The notes under the pieces: model-generated
Told to the model about the DNA's origin: nothing
Seen by the model: only the letters and a program-made list of their open reading frames with translations
Database searches by the model: none
Made by a program: the position numbers and the translations under genes
Part shown: positions 1 through 9,100 of the stretch, piece after piece
How the letters are laid out: every line of letters begins with the position of its first letter
Position numbering within the stretch: position 1 is the first letter of the stretch
Assembly: GCF_001752395.1 (NCBI RefSeq)
Contig: NZ_MKEK01000001.1
Location: 2,223,147 to 2,287,146, forward strand
DNA: 64,000 bases
Direction: 5' to 3'
Origin: Rheinheimera salexigens
GTDB lineage: Bacteria > Pseudomonadota > Gammaproteobacteria > Enterobacterales > Alteromonadaceae

Positions 1-50
1 CTATGTAAGCCACTAAACCAGTCGTTATATTCGTAACTACTTGACACAAA

Positions 51-77
51 AAAGAGCAACTGAAGTTGCTCTTTTTT
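51..77. terminator. Bidirectional intrinsic terminator
   Basis: A GC-containing hairpin (AGAGCAACT / AGTTGCTCT, tight TGAA loop) is flanked by A residues on the left and seven T residues on the right. It lies 60 bp past the stop codon of the minus-strand methyltransferase gene and could also end a plus-strand gene lying left of the window. Bases 1-50 show no recognisable coding content. Confidence 0.75.
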
Positions 78-135
78 TACTTTACGAACATTATTGCAGG
101 CATTACAGGCATTGTAGCTAGCGGGACAGAGCTAA

Positions 136-1035
136 CTACTGTTGCTGTCGATACCACTCACCAATAATTAAACTGGCTGCGACACTAACATTTAACGATT
201 CTACTTTGCCACTGCCGGGTATTTGCAATGCGATATCAGCAGTTTTAGCCACGTTTTTCGAGACGCCAAACATTTCCTCACCAAATACTACCACCACTTT
301 GGCCGGTAATTTGGTTTGATACAACGAAGCACCATTATGACTAGACGTGGTCAATAGGGTATAACCGGCTTGCTTACACAGCTGTAGGCTAAGTGCCAAG
401 CTATCGCTAGATAAGCCCGCTACAAACTCCCCGCCGCCTTCAGCCGTCCGTAGCGCGGCACCAGATTGCAGTAGCTCGGGTTGCTGCATAATCACGCCAC
501 TAACACCAAAATGAGCACAGCTGCGACTAATTGCACCTAAATTATGCGGGTTACCCACACCGTCTAAGGCTAATAAACAGTCAGTTTTGCCTTTTTGTTG
601 TTGCAAATAACTGGCTAAGCTTTGTATCGGCTTACGTTTTACTAACAGCACAACACCACCGTGGTGCGCACTCGCAGCAATTTTTTCTAACTCTTGATCT
701 TCAACAATATGGTAAGCCTTTTTCTGCTGCGCCAGATATTTCATCACATCCGAAAACTTGGCCGCCATATCGGCATTCAAATATAAACGAATAATACTCT
801 CTGGGCGTTGCTGAAATAATACCCGACAGGCATTGTCACCATACACTTTACTTTCATCTGTTTTTGGCTTTGCCGGTCTTGTACCACTCGACGTAGGCCG
901 TTGGCCACCACTCTTTAGCCATGGCTTTTGTAAAGGATTTTTTGCAGGCTTATGTGAAGGCTTTGCTGACGAGTTTTGTGCTGTACTTTTTGCGGGGCTG
1001 CGAGGTTTCCTCGGCTTATTACTATGCTCAGACAT
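136..1035 (-). CDS. SpoU/TrmH-family RNA 2'-O-ribose methyltransferase (YfiF-like)
   Basis: Probable S-adenosylmethionine-dependent methyltransferase acting on a ribose 2'-OH of tRNA or rRNA. The 299-residue protein has a basic Lys/Pro/Ser-rich N-terminal tail (about residues 5-58, likely disordered), a SpoU substrate-binding domain (about 60-140) and a C-terminal SPOUT catalytic domain. All three SpoU motifs are visible: NPHNLGAISRSC (motif 1), VVFGEEMFGVSK (motif 2) and IPGSGKVESLNVSVA (motif 3), which form the trefoil-knot cofactor site. I chose the ATG at 1035 because AGGA lies five bases before it; an in-frame ATG 21 bp upstream would put that AGGA inside the coding region. Domain order and basic tail resemble E. 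coli YfiF, whose substrate is not firmly known, so no target nucleotide is assigned. It is divergent from rlmJ, with 146 bp between them. Confidence 0.87.
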   Translation of the reverse strand: MSEHSNKPRKPRSPAKSTAQNSSAKPSHKPAKNPLQKPWLKSGGQRPTSSGTRPAKPKTDESKVYGDNACRVLFQQRPESIIRLYLNADMAAKFSDVMKYLAQQKKAYHIVEDQELEKIAASAHHGGVVLLVKRKPIQSLASYLQQQKGKTDCLLALDGVGNPHNLGAISRSCAHFGVSGVIMQQPELLQSGAALRTAEGGGEFVAGLSSDSLALSLQLCKQAGYTLLTTSSHNGASLYQTKLPAKVVVVFGEEMFGVSKNVAKTADIALQIPGSGKVESLNVSVAASLIIGEWYRQQQ

Positions 1036-1181
1036 TTCATTCCTACTAACAGCCAATAGGCGACTATTTTATGATACTGCTAATTTTACCAGCTGCGAAG
1101 CAACAATACTTGTATTTTTCCCGCTGCGCAGTAAGCTGTCGGCCTTGATTTTGCTTTCTCTTACTATTGTAGACTTAAATT

Positions 1182-2018
1182 ATGCTTAGTTATCGCCATA
1201 GTTACCATGCAGGTAATCATGCAGATGTGGTTAAACATCTGGTGCAAGTTGCTATTATTGACTATCTATTAAAAAAAGATAAACCGTTTTGTTATCATGA
1301 TAGCCATGCCGGTGCTGGGTTATATAGCTTAGCGTCAGAGCAAGCCCTTAAAACTGCTGAGTATGAAACTGGCATAGGTAAATTGTGGCTGCATCAAGCG
1401 CAAAGCCCAGCATTACAAAGCTACTTAGAGGTTATCAAAAGCTTAAACACAGATGAAGAGTTAAGCTTTTATCCAGGCTCGCCAAAAATTGCTGAACTTA
1501 TGTTGCGGCCAACCGACAGTATTCAGGCCACTGAATTGCATCCTAGCGATTACCCCATATTGGCCAGTCAATTTATTCGCCGCCGTTATAGCCGGATAGA
1601 AAACCAAGATGCTTGGGCGGGTTTTAAAGCTATGCTACCGCCATTACATAAACGCGGCTTAGTCTTAATAGACCCACCGTATGAATTAAAGCATGAATAT
1701 CAAGATGTGGTTGCTGGACTTAAACTAGCCTATCAGCGTTTCCCCCAAGCTACTTATGCGATTTGGTACCCCGTGATTGAACGTGCCGCCATAGAAGCCT
1801 TTATTCGTGAACTGGTGAGTACTGGGATTAAAAACCAATTACGCATTGAATTGTGTCCGCTTAGCGACACTGACAGCTACGGTATGACCGGCAGTGGTAT
1901 GTTGGTGATTAACCCACCTTACACCCTTGCCGACACCATGCGTCAAGCGTTAGCTGAAATTCAACCGCTAGTGGCGCCTAATGGCGACTGGCAAGTACAT
2001 CAACTTGTTTTAGAATAG
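1182..2018 (+). CDS. rlmJ: 23S rRNA (adenine(2030)-N6)-methyltransferase RlmJ
   Basis: Cytoplasmic enzyme that transfers a methyl group from SAM to N6 of A2030 of 23S rRNA in the peptidyl transferase region. The 278-residue length equals the family norm (about 280). The diagnostic N-terminus MLSYRHSYHAGNHADVVKH is present, followed by the SAM-binding region around HDSHAGAG (39-46) and the N6-adenine catalytic tetrad DPPY at 164-167, preceded by LI. The start is the ATG opening the conserved MLSYRHSYHAGN motif. It is transcribed divergently from the SpoU methyltransferase; a nuclease gene follows on the same strand after 69 bp. No frameshift or missing motif is seen. Confidence 0.95.
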   Translation: MLSYRHSYHAGNHADVVKHLVQVAIIDYLLKKDKPFCYHDSHAGAGLYSLASEQALKTAEYETGIGKLWLHQAQSPALQSYLEVIKSLNTDEELSFYPGSPKIAELMLRPTDSIQATELHPSDYPILASQFIRRRYSRIENQDAWAGFKAMLPPLHKRGLVLIDPPYELKHEYQDVVAGLKLAYQRFPQATYAIWYPVIERAAIEAFIRELVSTGIKNQLRIELCPLSDTDSYGMTGSGMLVINPPYTLADTMRQALAEIQPLVAPNGDWQVHQLVLE

Positions 2019-2087
2019 ACTTTGTCAAGTATTTGAATTGTCTTTAGTTAGTGTTTGGATAGTTGTAGATAAAGCTTTGGAGTCATT

Positions 2088-2867
2088 ATGCGTATTATAT
2101 TTTTGTTACTATTAGCAGTAAGCTCACAGCAGGTTTTCGCTTTTGGTCAAACTGGCCATAAAATGATTTGTGATATGGCCTATCAACTAAGTCAGCCACA
2201 AACCCAAGCGCATATTGATAACCTAGTACAAACCTCGGGTTTAGACAGCTTTGCCGAAGGGTGTGTTTGGCCAGATACCATTCGCAATGATGACGGTTTC
2301 AAATGGTCCTCGCCACTGCATTACGTTAATTTTCCACGACATAAAAGCACGATAAGTCATAGTGATTGTGCTCAGCAAGGCTGTGTTTTATCGGCTATTG
2401 ATGATATGCAGCGTCGCTTAAGCCACGATGCTTATGACTGGCAAGCCCTAATGTTTTTAGCGCATTTTATTGCTGACTTACACCAACCGCTGCATGTTAG
2501 CTTTGCTGATGACTTAGGCGGCAATAAAACTGAAGTCAGTTTTTACTTACAGCCAACTAATTTACACTCAGTGTGGGATTCCCGAATATTAGCCAAATTA
2601 GGCTATAACGATAACCGCATTAAACAACAGCAGCTATTACACGCTATTGACAGTAGGCAAGCTTACCAATGGCAACAAACTGATGCGTTAGCATGGGCAA
2701 ATGAATCAGCGGCAATAACGACCCATATTTATGCTCAGTACCAGCCAAATATGCAGCTTGCGGATACTTATGTCCAACAAAACCAAGCCAAAATTGAAAT
2801 GCGTATCCAACAAGCCGCCGTGCGTTTGGCGTTTATATTAGATCAAGCTTTTAACTACCGCCCTTAA
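2088..2867 (+). CDS. Secreted S1/P1-type nuclease
   Basis: Zinc-dependent single-strand nuclease/3'-nucleotidase family, 259 residues, exported by a Sec signal peptide (residues 1 to about 18, hydrophobic core FLLLLAVSS, cleavage after VFA). The zinc ligands expected for the trinuclear cluster are present in order: TGHK, WPDT, PLHYVNF, the string HFIADLHQPLHVSFADDLGGN spread over about 25 residues, and LHSVWD. Predicted mature N-terminus is FGQTGHK, so the N-terminal residue that chelates zinc through its backbone in S1/P1 enzymes is Phe rather than the usual Trp. Likely role is salvage of phosphate and nucleosides from extracellular nucleic acid, which is inference from secretion and family. 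Cys pairs (CDM, CVW, CAQQGC) suggest periplasmic disulfides. Confidence 0.88.
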   Translation: MRIIFLLLLAVSSQQVFAFGQTGHKMICDMAYQLSQPQTQAHIDNLVQTSGLDSFAEGCVWPDTIRNDDGFKWSSPLHYVNFPRHKSTISHSDCAQQGCVLSAIDDMQRRLSHDAYDWQALMFLAHFIADLHQPLHVSFADDLGGNKTEVSFYLQPTNLHSVWDSRILAKLGYNDNRIKQQQLLHAIDSRQAYQWQQTDALAWANESAAITTHIYAQYQPNMQLADTYVQQNQAKIEMRIQQAAVRLAFILDQAFNYRP

Positions 2868-2877
2868 AGTGGTAGTT
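2853..2877. terminator. Weak hairpin at convergent gene ends
   Basis: AACTACC (2853-2859) pairs with GGTAGTT (2871-2877), overlapping the last codons of the nuclease gene and lying just before the convergent isochorismatase gene end. The T-tract is poor on the plus strand and slightly better (TAAAA, then T-rich context) on the minus strand, so terminator function is uncertain. Confidence 0.35.
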
Positions 2878-2892
2878 ATATTTACACTAAGG

Positions 2893-3438
2893 TTAAACTA
2901 TCCAGCCTTTACTAATTTGCCTAAAGCTATCGGTGCCGCTGCAATTTAACCATTCAAATGCTAGCATTTCTTTGCTAATAATCTGCGCACCCTGCTGTTG
3001 CATCCGGTTTAGCGCTAACTGCTTATTTTCGGCCGTACGCGAGCCTACGGCTTCGCTAACTACAAATACTTGATAGTCTGCCGCTAATAAATCCAGCACG
3101 GTTTGTAATACACATACATGGGCTTCGGTGCCTATTACCACAATTTGTTTGCGTTTAGTGGCGGCAATTGCCTTAGCAATATGCGGCTCACGCAGTGCGC
3201 TAAAATGCATTTTTTGCAGCATCTGTTGCTCTGGAATTAACTCTGCAATTGACGGCAAGGTTGGGCCTAAACCTTTTGGATACTGCTCGGTGCCCCAGAC
3301 TGGCACATCAAGCTGTAATGCCACTTGTAACACCCAAGCAGCGGCTTGCTCTACTTCTTTAGTTTGATCAATCGCTGGCGCTAACTTTTGTTGAATATCA
3401 ATTAACAACACTAAGCTGTGTTCTTGTTGCAATAGCAT
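2893..3438 (-). CDS. Isochorismatase-family cysteine hydrolase
   Basis: Alpha/beta hydrolase of the isochorismatase-like superfamily, 181 residues, cytoplasmic, no signal peptide. The catalytic Asp-Lys-Cys triad is recognisable: LLIDIQQKLAP (Asp 14), LQKMHFSAL (Lys) and IGTEAHVCVLQTV (nucleophile Cys), with the family's cis-peptide region just before the Cys. An AGGTGAG ribosome-binding site lies four bases before the ATG. It most resembles the YcaC/'hydrolase' subgroup, in which the true substrate is usually unknown, rather than the EntB or nicotinamidase groups, so no substrate is claimed. It stands alone on the minus strand, convergent with the nuclease gene. Confidence 0.82.
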   Translation of the reverse strand: MLLQQEHSLVLLIDIQQKLAPAIDQTKEVEQAAAWVLQVALQLDVPVWGTEQYPKGLGPTLPSIAELIPEQQMLQKMHFSALREPHIAKAIAATKRKQIVVIGTEAHVCVLQTVLDLLAADYQVFVVSEAVGSRTAENKQLALNRMQQQGAQIISKEMLAFEWLNCSGTDSFRQISKGWIV

Positions 3439-3604
3439 ACACTCACCTATTTTTGACTAATTAAACCCACTCTCTGGGCTAGCACTTACTTTAAATTTAA
3501 GTGTATATACGGCTCGGTTTGCCCACACTCAACACTATCATAACCACTATAAGCAGTTAAGATATGACAAGCCAGCAGATTATTATCGCTAGCGGTTGCC
3601 TGCA

Positions 3605-6109
3605 CTATTGGTCAACTAATTGAATCAAACGGCTATCAACACCCCCTAAATCATCAACTACCCGCAATTGGTAGCGCCCTGCTTGTGCCGTCCAAAAAAA
3701 GGTTTCGCCTGGTTTTACCGTGGCTAAATAACGATTATTGGCAAACCAATGCGCTTGACTAACATCACCGTCAAAACTGGCTTGTAAGGCAATTTTACGC
3801 TGCTCAGCACTTGCACCTAATTGATAGACTAAATCTGCTTGTGGCGAACGGATTGCGGGCATAGTACTCACTACTGGCGACAAACCAGTACAAGCTTGGC
3901 CAAAATCAGGGGGCTGACGTAAAATAATACCGGCATTAATAAAGCTGCGATTAACATCCGAGGGCCAAAATTCATAGACATCTAATTTGGTTTTGCCCGG
4001 CTGATGAAAACAAGCCCGTTTGCCGCTAATAATATCCACCGGTACCGCTCGATGTACCTTGGACAGTTTTATCGGCGATACGCCAGGAATAAACCAGCCT
4101 AGTTCGGTTTGTGGGCAGTACTTATTGGGTAAATCGCCACTGCGCTGGCATAAGGGGACTTGGCGCAGATTTAAGTCGGCCGTAGCCGTGAATAAGGCCT
4201 TATTAGTGGTTGGTGAGATATCGAGCAAATCGAGTATTTGAAAAAACAGCGGCCCTGCAGCTGAGCGGCCCACTAAGTTTGGATTACTATCGCCATTAAA
4301 ATTGCCTAACCATACCGCCAATACATAGTCACCACTTAATCCAACCGCCCAGGCATCGCGAAATGCATATGAGGTCCCTGTCTTCCATGCCACTGGGGTG
4401 CTGGAGGTTAACTTTGTTAATAACGCCGCTTGCGGTTTAGCATGCTGGCGTAACATATCTAACGTCAGAAATGCCGCTTCTTTAGATAATACTGAGTGGG
4501 TTTTGTTATTGGCCACATTATCCATATTTTCAGTTTTTTTAATATTTTCAACACCTTCAATACTTCCAATACTTTCTACATTTTCATCAGAAGCTTCAGC
4601 TTGCCAATTTACCTTGCCCCATTGGCCTTGATTACCCAAGCTGGCATAGAGCTGCACTAATTGCTGCATGGTAATTTCCATTCCGCCTAGGGCTAATGCT
4701 AAACCATAATACTCAGCAGGTTGCGGCAGATTAACACCCGCTTGAAGTAACCATTGATAAAAGTCCGGCTGCTGTAATTGCGATTGCAAATGTACCGCAG
4801 GTAAATTACGACTATTAATTAAGGCCGCGGTAGCATGAATAGGCCCAACAAATTGGCGGTCAAAATTTTCCGGGTTAAAGCCACCATAACGACGGGGTAA
4901 ATCGATTAATAACGATTGGGGATGAATAATACCCTGCTGCATGGCCAAGGCATAAATAAATGGTTTTAACGCAGAACCCGGAGAGCGCAAAGCAGTAACA
5001 CCGTCGACTTGACCATGTATGGCGGCATTATTAAAATCTGCTGAGCCCAACCAAGATACTACCTGTAAGTTACTGCGCTTTATCAACAGCACACTAGCAT
5101 TTTCTAAGCCTTTGCTTTGTTGGCGTAATAAATAAGCTTGAACTAAACGCTCTACTTGCTGCTGCACCCCTAGCTGTAAACTGGTATAAAACCGCCCTTG
5201 CTGGCCGGTGCTAGCCGCTAAATAATTAATAAAGTGTGGTGCAGCATAAGGTAAGTTGCTGCGCTTTTGGTAATGCAACGGCATTTCTAATCGGCTGATT
5301 TGTGCTGTAGATAAGGGTATTGGCTTACTTGGCGTACTTAGGTTAGCAGGGTTTGCTGGTTTAGCTTGTTGCTGCAGCCACAGCTGAGCTAAACGCTGCC
5401 GTGCCAGCTCTAATTGCTGTTGGCCCGTTGTGGTTTCAGGGTTTCGTTGGCTGGGGTTTTGTGGCATTACCGCTAACGCTAATGACTCGGGTAAGGTTAA
5501 GTATTTCGCCTCTTTGCTAAAGTAAACTAAACTTGCGGCGGCGACGCCTTCAATATTTGCGGCATAAGGGGCGTAATTAAAATAGCCTTCTAATATTTCG
5601 GTTTTAGAAAAGTGACGCTCTAAATACAGCGCGTACGCCAGCTGTTGTAACTTGCCGGCCCAAGTATTACTGCGCAGATTAAAGCGTAATCGGGCTAATT
5701 GCATACTAATAGTCGACGCACCTTGCCGCCGGCCATCTTTAATCACACTTTGCCAAAAAGCACGTAATATCGCCGAGCCATCAACGCCATAATGCTGATA
5801 AAAGTTCCGATCTTCATACAACAAAGTGGCTTGCTGTAACGACGGGGCAATATCATTTAACGTAATGCGTAATCGATAACGCTGATCGTTCGCTAAGCGC
5901 AAACTTAGCAACTCACCCTCAGCTGCAAAATAAGCGCTGGCTTGTTGATAATTTCGATAAAGATCGGGTTTAGGTGATAACCACAAACTTATCGCTGCAG
6001 TGAGCGCTAGTAATAGCGCTATTAACCCGAACAACCTTAATAGCGCTATAAGCTTAGTCTTTACTAGCCTAGCTTTGCCCCTAGCGGGTAATAGTTTGCT
6101 GCTAGCCAT
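3605..6109 (-). CDS. pbpC: Penicillin-binding protein 1C (bifunctional glycosyltransferase/transpeptidase)
   Basis: Periplasmic, membrane-anchored peptidoglycan synthase of the PBP1C class, 834 residues. Order: short basic N-terminus, one transmembrane anchor (about 23-44), GT51 glycosyltransferase domain with catalytic Glu 99 (LLYEDRNFYQHYGVDG) and GASTISMQLAR, then a transpeptidase domain with SALK (Ser 379, Lys 382), SRN and KTGTSYAFRDAW, and the PBP1C-specific C-terminal domain (about 740-834). An acidic Asn/Glu/Ile-rich insert lies at about 505-535. The ATG overlaps the stop codon of the upstream alpha-2-macroglobulin gene (TAATG), which indicates translational coupling; pbpC and this macroglobulin are a well-known pair in Gram-negative bacteria, proposed to trap foreign proteases and repair damaged wall. 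Confidence 0.95.
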   Translation of the reverse strand: MASSKLLPARGKARLVKTKLIALLRLFGLIALLLALTAAISLWLSPKPDLYRNYQQASAYFAAEGELLSLRLANDQRYRLRITLNDIAPSLQQATLLYEDRNFYQHYGVDGSAILRAFWQSVIKDGRRQGASTISMQLARLRFNLRSNTWAGKLQQLAYALYLERHFSKTEILEGYFNYAPYAANIEGVAAASLVYFSKEAKYLTLPESLALAVMPQNPSQRNPETTTGQQQLELARQRLAQLWLQQQAKPANPANLSTPSKPIPLSTAQISRLEMPLHYQKRSNLPYAAPHFINYLAASTGQQGRFYTSLQLGVQQQVERLVQAYLLRQQSKGLENASVLLIKRSNLQVVSWLGSADFNNAAIHGQVDGVTALRSPGSALKPFIYALAMQQGIIHPQSLLIDLPRRYGGFNPENFDRQFVGPIHATAALINSRNLPAVHLQSQLQQPDFYQWLLQAGVNLPQPAEYYGLALALGGMEITMQQLVQLYASLGNQGQWGKVNWQAEASDENVESIGSIEGVENIKKTENMDNVANNKTHSVLSKEAAFLTLDMLRQHAKPQAALLTKLTSSTPVAWKTGTSYAFRDAWAVGLSGDYVLAVWLGNFNGDSNPNLVGRSAAGPLFFQILDLLDISPTTNKALFTATADLNLRQVPLCQRSGDLPNKYCPQTELGWFIPGVSPIKLSKVHRAVPVDIISGKRACFHQPGKTKLDVYEFWPSDVNRSFINAGIILRQPPDFGQACTGLSPVVSTMPAIRSPQADLVYQLGASAEQRKIALQASFDGDVSQAHWFANNRYLATVKPGETFFWTAQAGRYQLRVVDDLGGVDSRLIQLVDQ

Positions 6110-9100
6110 TACTGCTCTGCGTTGACCTTAAAGCGAGATGCCACAGAATGGGCATTTACGCTGCGATCGTACATCGATTCGGCATAAACCGCGGGGACCA
6201 CAAAATCACCGGCAGCCGTCACTTTAACTTGATACTTAAGCTCAGTACTTTGCGGGCCAAAGCTGGCGTAATAGACAATTCGGTCTTCGCGCACATCAAT
6301 GTAATCCGCTCGCCAGTGTGTTTGCTCTCTGGGTAACGAGCTACGAATAACGCTAAAACCGGCAGGTAATAAATCTATAACTGCAATATTAGTGTGCCAT
6401 TGTTTAGTGGTGCTACGAATACGCAACCTAACCGTCAATTCATCACCCTGCTGCGCTGTTGCGACTTTGTTGCCTGCAGCATCTAAATAGTCACGCACCA
6501 CTTCTAAATCATTACTGGTTGCGCTGCTAGGCAATGTAGCGGCAAAACCCGCTTCGCTTAAGGCATAGAAAACCGGTTGCGCCGATTCTATTAATACCTT
6601 GTCGGCGTTAACAGCTAGGTTCGCCTGCGGCATTGCACTGCTGTTATCCGCAAGATTTACCGGTTGTTTTGTATCGGCAATAAGCTGATAAAACTGCAGT
6701 GAGTCATTATAAGTACCGCCTTGCATTTGGCCATAAGCTGACAAGGCTAACACGGCATAGGCCGAGCTAATGGTATTATAGTGACCGTCAAACATCGGCT
6801 GCACTAAATTTAACACTGTATCTGCATCTAGCTGCTGGGCTTTATCGGTAAAATGCTCAGCTAATAGATAAATATATTGGGCATCTAAGCTTAGTTGCGA
6901 TTGAAAGGCAGCATTGGCAAAAGGTGATGGCGCTATGCGGTTATCCAATTCAGCCTGCTGCTGAAACGCTGACGGTTTGTTCAGTCGATATTGGCTAATT
7001 AAACTATTCGCCACATCTTGTTTTTGCAGTAGCTGATAACTTGCCGCCATATACACTGCGGTAATGTCTGATTGCCACGCTTGCTTATGTTGTTTCTCTA
7101 ACCGCTCATGTAATGCCACTAAATAATTACTGGTTACCTGACCATTACGGGTTAGTAAATATATAGCATTCGCACGTAGCCGAGCCTGATAGACATTAGC
7201 GCCATTTAACCGCGCTAAACTGGTTAAATATTCCAGTCCTTGTTCAAGCATATAGTTAGGTACCGCTAGCCCTTGCTCTCGTGCTGCTAATAAAAAGTGC
7301 ATGGTATACACACTCGGCGCATCGGCACTGTTTTGCTGTCCTGGCCAAAAGTTAAAGCCACCGTCATGCTGTTGGCGCTCGGCCAATTTAGTTATCAAGC
7401 TAGCAAATTTTTGCTGTAACGCTGGCAATTGATTTTGATAAGCCGGTTGTTGCACTAAGCCAATCCAAGGAAAGACTTGCGACACTATTTGCTCGGTACA
7501 ACCATGCGGGTACTGGGCTAAATAGTCACTAAAGCTTTCAGCCAATACCAGTGGATTACTGGAAGCAGTTACCGACAACTGCGCTAACTCGGGATACCAT
7601 TTAGTACTTGGGCTTAAGCTAACCTGACCTTTTTTAGCAAAGCCGGCCGTAATATGCTGTTGATAATCTGTCGCTGGCCTAATACTGATACTGAGATCCC
7701 GATCCGTTTGCTCTACTATACTGTCTTTTTCATAACGAGCACTAAAGCGCACGCTTGCTTCGCCTAATTGGGCTAAGGCTTTTACTCTAAATCGGGCGCT
7801 GGCTTCACTGCCTTCGGCAATGGTTAATTGCTGCTTAGCCGACCCGACTAATTGCAACGAGTCTGGTAGCGTTAATACTACCTCTACTTTTGCTTGCTGG
7901 CCGGACTGCTTAATACCATTAGCCACGGTCACGCTAACATCAAACTCATCACCTGGTGCTGCGGTGGTTAATACATCTGGCGTTAGCACAAATGGACCTC
8001 GTACTAGTAAATCTTGGCTGTTAGAGCCTAACGTCTTATCTCCTACCGCTACTGCCATTAGCTTGATATTGCCGCTAAAGCTTTGTGGTATAGTAATTTC
8101 TGCCTGTTTAAGCTTAGTATCAGCCGCTAAAATACCTAACCAAAACACACCCGGTTGTTCTTGGCGGCGTGCAAAGGGGTTAAGATTTTTATCCATCATG
8201 GCGCGACCTGCCATCATTTTCATACTTTCACTGTCACCACCAATACCGGCCAGCTGACGACTTAATAAGTTAAACTCTGGCAGCAGTAAATCGAGTATTT
8301 GCATACTGCGCACTTGCAGCGCCCGCTTTTTTAGATAATAAGCCAGCGGATCAGGTAATTGATAATCAGCTACTTGCAATATGCCTTCATCAACACCAAA
8401 AATTAATATATCGGCCGCTGTCGAGGTTTTATAGCTTAAATTAAACGGTTTACCGGGCCGCACTTCTTCGGGTGCTTGCAGGGTAATTTGTAGCTCACGA
8501 CTACTGCGATCAATATTAAACGGCACTACGGCATAACTAAGCGGGCTAATAAATAGCTCTTCAGAATCAAGTGCTCGAACGTAGCTGACATTAATATAGG
8601 CATTACCTTCTAAATGCTTAGGTAATTGTATGCGTTGAATAGAGCTTGTGGTGCTAGCACTAAACCAGCTAAAAGCGTGCACTTTATCCGACTCAATACT
8701 AATTAAACCGGTACCGGTATAAGGTGCGGTAATATTTAACTCTATCCAATCACCTGCTTTGTAATCGCTTTTATCTAGCTTGACCGTTAAGCTAGCATTT
8801 TTTTCCAGCATGGCTTGGCTATTACCCGCGCCAATAACACTAAAGCTTAATTTAGTTAATAATTGCTGCTGGCCATCCACTAATTGCAGCTCATAATCAC
8901 CCGGTGTATCGGTAGCTAAGGCATACTGGCTACCCGTTTTAGCAATTGCAAAGTCGGTTTCGCTAACCTGCTCGCGCTGCTCAATACTCTGATATTGATA
9001 AGTACCATCACGTTGCTGAACTAAACTAGATACCGGACGTTTAGCAATTAATTTTAATTTAAGTCCTGATAATGCTATCTGTTCTAGCTGATTATTGATG

